From assembly GCA_905221605.1 (NCBI GenBank), contig CAJNDS010002169.1, positions 91,001-155,000 on the forward strand: a DNA stretch of 64,000 nucleotides. Reading direction: 5' to 3'. Under the pieces are notes generated by a model that searched no databases, had not been told where the DNA came from, and saw only the letters and a program-made list of their open reading frames with translations. This document shows positions 58,924-64,000 of the stretch, in pieces (position 1 is the first letter of the stretch; every line of letters starts with the position of its first letter). The position numbers and the translations under genes were made by a program. The DNA comes from Symbiodinium natans (taxonomy: Eukaryota > Sar > Dinophyceae > Suessiales > Symbiodiniaceae).

Positions 58924-61351
58924 GTTCTTGGTGTTGATCGGAGCGCCTCCGACAGTGAAATCGCCAAAGCTTACAAGAAGTTGGCTTTGAAGTGCCCATG
59001 CTGCATGCTGGTTTCTCTCACGCCTGGCAGCTGAGACCTTTTCTTATTCGCGTTGCAGGTACCATCCCGACAAGAACCCTGACAACAAAGCCCAGGCAGA
59101 AGAAAATTTTAAGGCGCGCTCGCATGGCCAGCGGTTCTGCAACGTGAGGTCGTGTGCGCATGCTCACGCTTAACGCTTAACGCTGAACTTCCGAACAAGG
59201 TCATAACTGAGGCATACGAAGTGCTCCATGACCATGACAAGCGGAAAGCCTACGACCAGCCCTAGACTTGGCTCCTTCCCCCAAAAAGGCCCCAATAAAT
59301 TCAGCTGCACGAGCCCAGGTTTGGCAAAGCCGGCTTGTCCGGCGGGGCTGGGGGGCCTGGAGGAGGCGCGGTTAAGGGCAGTTCTCAAGTTTGGCCCCTT
59401 GCAGCTGTTGCAAGTCCTAGCCGTCTGCATTGGTGCGCGCACCAGCATGCCTTGGGCCTGAGCTGCAGGACCAGGCGTGTCCTTCCAGCACGCCGACGAG
59501 ATCTTCAAGGCCTGAAACCGCCATATGGTGTTTTGTATCTTTTTTGTGCTGCATAGCATAGCAGATGCACGTGTTGGTTAGCTTCAAGTGCTCGGACGGG
59601 CTGCGAGGCTTTCTTCGGCGCTGGGGATCCGTTCTCCTTCTTTGGGGGCGACGGTGATGAAGACATCGGAGGCGGTTGGGTTGCAGCCATGCTCTGTTTC
59701 GTGGGCTTGGGCGACGACTTGCAGGAATCTTTGGTGGCAAAGGTGGCCTGTGGCGCCCTAAGTTGGCAACTCCGACTTTCGTGCCGTTGCCGCTGCGAAG
59801 CACTTTGCTTGGGACTGTAGTCGGCTGCAGGCCTGGAGGAGCCCGAGTCATCTTCAGGACCTTCCGCAAACTGCTGCTGGTTGCTGGGAGATTCGGAGGT
59901 GCTCTAAGAGGCCTTTCAGGGAGGACATGTAAAGAAAGAGGGGAGGCCGCTTTCGGCAGACCAAGTCCTCAGTGCAGGAATGGCGGCATGCCAGGTCCAG
60001 GCCTGAGAGCTACAGACCAACATCCAAAAAAACACCCAAGCCTTCTGGGTTCATTCGATGGCGTTGGGGTCGTCCAGGACTTACATGGCTTACTTAGGGT
60101 TCCTGGGTCATGCCCCTGAGGGAAACCATCCAAGGAGGCTCGCATGAGCAAATGATAGGGAACTCGGCATGTCGCTGCATGCTCAGTTGCAAGTCTAGCC
60201 AAGCACTTCCTTGAAGGTCCAGGAATCCAACGCTTTCTGATTCCCACAAAATAGCCCTTCCTGCTTGTTGATAAGCAACATCAGCCCTCCCCTCATCACT
60301 GCGTATCATTGCGTCAGCAAGAGGGAACAGAGTTCTTTCGATCTTCAAAGGAAACGATAGAATCCCTATCTCTGCAAGGTATCGCTGCAGATGGTTGAGT
60401 GTCAGTCTAAAACGAACGTGCAGATCCATCCGTGCAAAAGCTTTAGTCTACAACGTTGAATATGACTACAACTCCAAGTTGATGTGACTTAACGTGAAGC
60501 TGCACGAGCTAGATCAAGACTGGCACAGACCTTCCCAAGGCCGTTGTAGTCTTTTGCGCTCAGGTGGAATGGGTGGTATGGGCGGCATGCCTGGCATGGG
60601 TGGAGCGGACTTCGGCGGCTTTCCAGGCCTTGTGTATCCTCGTCTGGACGGGTAGATGTGTCTGTGCAGGACCCGTGAGCTTCTGGAGCTTTCAGCCTGC
60701 AAGGCTTTCCTGGCATGGCCGGCATGGGTGGCATGGGTGGCATGGGTGGCATGGGCGGAATGATGGGGGGCAAAGGCGCCGGCAGGAGCAGGCAGCGCCC
60801 TCTGGAGAGCATGGTGGTCCTTGCCCATGTATGCGCAATGTGTGAGACAGGGGATGCTGTCTCGAAGATGTCTCGAAGATGCCTCGAGGCCGGCCCCACC
60901 TGCCTGGGCTATGCCAGTCAACACCGTCCCGATCCCATCTGGCTAGTTTGCAGATGTACAACGCGCTTGGCAATGTCCTGCAACCCAGGCCGTCGTCATC
61001 CATGGCCTGAAAGCGCCGGAGCACAACTCCAAACAAGGGACTGCCCTTCTGCTTGCAGATTGCTGCAAATGGCTGGTCTGTCAACGCATATAGGAGAAGA
61101 ACCTGCAAAAGACTTAAATTGCAGAACCTGGGCAGGAAGGTCACTGGGTGGGACGACAGCAAAGGTAGATACGAGGTCCGGCGCCTCATGTTGAGAGCAG
61201 GATCGTAAAATTCCCCTCGCATATGGTGATTCTCCGCAAGGTCTTGCTGGAGTCTGAGGAGACTACGCTCTCCCTGAAGCGCCCAGCCCCAGTGAAGAAC
61301 AAGAACTTAACAGCCTTTTGCTCTGATGAAGTGTGGAGGGTCGGCTCCTAA
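58924..61351 (+). CDS. DnaJ/HSP40 (DNAJB-type) co-chaperone with SH3-like C-terminus
   Basis: Stimulates HSP70 ATPase through its J domain. Exons in phase: 58924-58991 (VLGVDRSASDSEIAKAYKKL), 59059-59113 (YHPDKNPDNKAQAEENFK, with the essential HPD motif), 59200-59258 (VITEAYEVLHDHDKRKAYD), 59319-59365 (FGKAGLSGG, Gly-rich), 59475-59509 (SFQHADEIFK), 59608-59674 (AFFGAGDPFSFFGGDGDED), 60564-60626 (GMGGMGGMPGMGGADFGG) and 60704-60777 (FPGMAGMGGMGGMGG). The last part, 61125-61175 (RKVTGWDDSKGRYEV) and 61241-61351 (LLESEETTLSLKRP, TAA), resembles an SH3-like module rather than the usual DNAJB peptide-binding domain. No zinc-finger CxxCxGxG repeats are seen, so it is not type I. Exon(s) between 60.78 and 61.12 kb and the 5' exon are unresolved. 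If the SH3-like part were a separate gene, the DnaJ would end near 60.8 kb. Confidence 0.82.
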
Positions 61352-62920
61352 ACAGAGTTACTTGGGATGCAGAGCTTGGCAGCTTGGCTCCCTGTTGCCT
61401 CAGGCCGGCGAATCTCACGCAGAAATGCACAATTAAGATTGCTCGCGCCTCACTTGTGTAGCCCCATAGAGCTTACATAGAACTCACCCGGTGCCTGCTT
61501 CAGGTAGGAATTGAATCGCAGCCCGAGTTGCCGGAGCCCCAGCGCCGTGAGACGACACCGGCCATACCGGCACGAAGAAAATCCAAGGAACGGGAAGTCT
61601 GCACAAATTCTGAGCTTCGACAAAGAGTGGGGGTGCCCAGTGAAGCTCAGATGAGGGCAAAGGCTTGTTGCGGTCAGGGAAAGAGAGGCAGGTAGGGGGG
61701 TCACTCTAGCCAATGCATTCAGCAGTCGTAGTTCAGTGTTGCTGCTAAAAGCGGTAAACTTTCAACCCTTCTCAAACGCGCCACCTCAAGAACTAGACAA
61801 TGGCAAACCTGAACCAAAAGAAGGTAGCACCACCGCATGTCATAAAAAGGGGGGCGACCTAAACCCACCGGTCAGCCCCAAGCCCTGAAAGAACTTTTTG
61901 GTGGAACTGAAACTGTTGCGAGTAGAAAACCTACTTTGGAAAAAACTATTATAAGGGGACGCTGGCCAATCCATGACCCCAATTCAAATGGAGGGGATTT
62001 GGATTTGTCGGCCAAGTAAGTAACGCGCGATTTAGACGAAGTGTTGGGACCGTTTGTTAGCAAGATTCGATGGTTTCCAAAACATGTGCGCTGCGTGCCT
62101 GTGCTGCGCCCAAGGAACTGGCGATACACAGTTCGGCTAAAGGCCGCTTTCTTGCACTAGGTTGTGGGTTTGCAGTACCCAAAGTCAAAGCCCCAAGGGT
62201 CAGAGTAGAATGCGCAATTGCCGGGTGGGTTCAGGACGGGTGCCCGCACTTGGCACTCCGTTTGAACGGTGCGGGGCATCGTTGGAGAACATCTTAAAGA
62301 GAGAAGCCAGAGAAGCCCCCACGATGCTCTCCTCCCAGAAAGTCCGAGGCTCCTCATGCCCCATCATTGCTTTGGGTCCCCTGCCCCTGCCCCCCCGACT
62401 TTGAGAATTCCAGGAGCGACTTGCAAGTGGCCGGGATGCCATCGGACTTCAGCCGAGCAATGTGATCCTGCCCAAGGCTTGACGGCTTGATGTGTGCTGC
62501 TTGTGGGGAATATGTTGTTGAGCCATACTTGGGTGCCGTTGATTCCCTTTGGTCCTTTTGGCCTGCAGCTGGGTTTTGCATGTCAACAACGGCTCCAGAG
62601 CTTCTTCGGAGCACACAGGAGTGCACAGGAGCGCACAGGAGTGCCATGCCCCCCGATGAGAAACAAGGAAGCGCTGTGGCCCGAATTCTGTGGCCCGAAC
62701 CCTCCCACCCCCTGCAGCGGCCCCCAGGGGGGACACGGCCATGTCGATGAAGCAAAACCGGTTGAGAGTTGATAGTAGATAGTAGTTGATTGGTTGTTGT
62801 TCGTCCAGGCTCAATCGTGAGGCCTCTGTGAATAGGGTCTTGTATGTCATGCAGGAAGTCAGGAAGCCTGTTGAATCTCCGTGCCCATGATGGGCAGGGC
62901 CATGAAGTCTTGAGGCAATT
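61352..62920. other. Intergenic; no assigned gene
   Basis: No conserved motif or repeat array was recognised. Open frames are short and overlap on both strands. A duplicated AGTGCACAGGAGCGCACAGG segment near 62618-62645 is the only local repeat noticed. Confidence 0.45.
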
Positions 62921-63044
62921 ATGTCGCGGGTAGGGTGTACCGTATATCAGCTAGGTGAATCCAAAGAAAAGATGCCAAGAGGACGGTTCGCACGGTCCGG
63001 GTCTCATGCGAATTCTTTTGCATTGCCTTCCCCTGGGTTGGCAG

Positions 63045-63355
63045 GGGACCAGAGTTGTCGTGGCAAACCTTGGAAAAGAGGAGTTCAACGGCCAGTCATT
63101 TCCTCAGCTTCATGCATTTTCCTGGAATCTGCCAGGGATCTTGTAGACGTGCTACATGCATCGAAGGATGGCAAACATCACGGAAGTGGATGAAGATGCG
63201 GCCAGCGAGCTGCCTCAAAGGTTCTGTTTTGCTTTTGACACAATGAAAATGCAATTAAATGCCTCTGCACCCTTCTTTGGTTCATCTAAGGATACGCCGT
63301 CACATGCCAGAACGGAAAAGCCATCAAGATCAAGTTTGAGAATGTCATTTGCTAG
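63045..63355 (+). CDS. SH3-like module, 3' end of an unnamed gene
   Basis: Three small exons join in phase: 63045-63094 (GTRVVVANLGKEEFNG), 63167-63204 (MANITEVDEDAA) and 63291-63355 (YAVTCQNGKAIKIKFENVIC, TAG). The pattern GTRV...L...EFNGQ...VTE-D...RY-V-C-NGK-I-IK-ENV is a compact beta-barrel module of the same type as the one ending the DnaJ gene about 1.8 kb upstream. It is probably the last domain of a longer protein whose other exons lie upstream (62.9 kb or within the DnaJ-proximal gap), or a very small protein. Function unknown; such modules usually bind peptide or serve as structural caps. Confidence 0.55.
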
Positions 63356-64000
63356 TCGCTAGCCTCGTTGTCTGCGTGCCTTCATGCCCATAGTCCAACT
63401 TGTGCTGAACTCAATGACGATTAATAGAGGGGTCTCGGCATCATCTTTGGTATTCTGATGTCTGACATGGGTTGCCAACTCCAACTTGTCAACTTGGCAC
63501 AGTGTATTCAGTATATCATTGGCATTGGCAGGGCTTTGATGGCGCAGGCATGTTGACCTTCAGAATGGTCGACCAAGTCCGGCTTGCTTATGCAAGACGG
63601 CGGGAAGACCTATGGGACCATGAATACGAGGTTACAGGTGCATTGCGACAGTGCTACGGTGGTATTCGCTTTTAGTCAAAGGTTCGGAACTCTTGACAGC
63701 TCTTCATGGTCTACAATCATGATGGGGATGTGCCCCCACAGGATTATTGTCCACTCTTGCAGAGAAGTCCTTGTGCTTTTCAGCCTGCCAGCGCTGCAAC
63801 CAAGAGAAGCATTCTGCATTCTGGAACGACCAGAAGAGGACGTTGCATGCTGGAACGAACCAGGTTACCACACTGGCCAAGAGCAGCTGCTCAAGCCCAG
63901 AAAAGCCCACACTTCCATACTCCTTAGCCGTGCGAGGTTCAGTGTGGACAGCCTGAATCCCACGGGCTGGCCTGGGCAGCCTTTGCACCAAAAACTCGCT
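63356..64000. other. No assigned gene
   Basis: Open frames on both strands are short. A plus-strand segment at about 63480-63675 (with IIGIGRALMAQA in one frame) has exon-like composition but no recognisable motif. Confidence 0.35.

Noticed and set aside
1-64000. Dinoflagellate spliced-leader relics, tRNA or snRNA genes
   Set aside because: I looked for the conserved TTTTGGCTCAAG end of the spliced leader and for cloverleaf or Sm-site patterns by eye and saw no convincing example. A covariance-model search would be decisive.

Overview
This 64 kb window looks like nuclear DNA of a dinoflagellate, most likely a symbiodiniacean. The evidence is indirect. Every gene I could reconstruct lies on the plus strand. 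Coding sequence is cut into many tiny exons. The introns need GC and occasionally GA donors as well as GT, and acceptors almost always read AG followed by G. Plant-type telomere repeats (TTTAGGG) occur internally, and gene proteins carry lysine/serine/arginine-rich tracts. No prokaryotic operon, rRNA, tRNA or CRISPR array was seen. I assigned genes by reading conserved protein motifs across short open frames and joining phase-compatible splice sites. The motifs are seen directly; the joins are inference.

Layout on the plus strand: (1) 1-5.3 kb, no recognised gene. (2) 5.5-9.2 kb, scattered exons of a Lys/Ser/Arg-rich (SR-like) protein, with a ~0.5 kb tandem duplication in one intron. (3) 9.70-10.33 kb, an intronless single-pass membrane protein. 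(4) 11.5-25.65 kb, an HtrA/Deg serine protease with a complete His-Asp-Ser triad and a C-terminal PDZ domain. Its PDZ exons are separated from the protease exons by a predicted 10.9 kb intron holding telomeric repeats, an AT-rich inverted array, three copies of a ~2.25 kb pyrimidine-rich unit and a diverged inverted copy. (5) 27-29 kb, a few unassigned exon-like segments. (6) 29.50-33.22 kb, a dynamin-superfamily-like membrane GTPase of about 1057 residues in six exons. (7) 35.3-42.5 kb, a leucine-rich-repeat protein interrupted by a 5.6 kb minisatellite with a 95 bp period. (8) 42.7-52.2 kb, many short coiled-coil exons, probably the same gene continuing, with microsatellites and a 67-nt poly-G run in its introns. 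(9) 52.6-53.4 kb, a small multi-pass membrane protein split between two frames. (10) 54.7-57.9 kb, SEC11, the signal peptidase catalytic subunit, in about ten exons. (11) 58.9-61.35 kb, a DnaJ (HSP40) co-chaperone with a Gly/Met-rich region and an SH3-like C-terminal module. (12) 63.0-63.36 kb, the end of another gene carrying the same SH3-like module.

The protease, the DnaJ co-chaperone and SEC11 all act in protein folding or maturation, but nothing in the sequence shows that they are co-regulated. Head-to-tail unrelated housekeeping genes are the usual dinoflagellate arrangement. The most unusual part of the window is the repeat-filled giant intron of the protease gene. It is bounded by a 16-bp motif in inverted orientation, which suggests that a large element may have inserted between the protease and PDZ exons.
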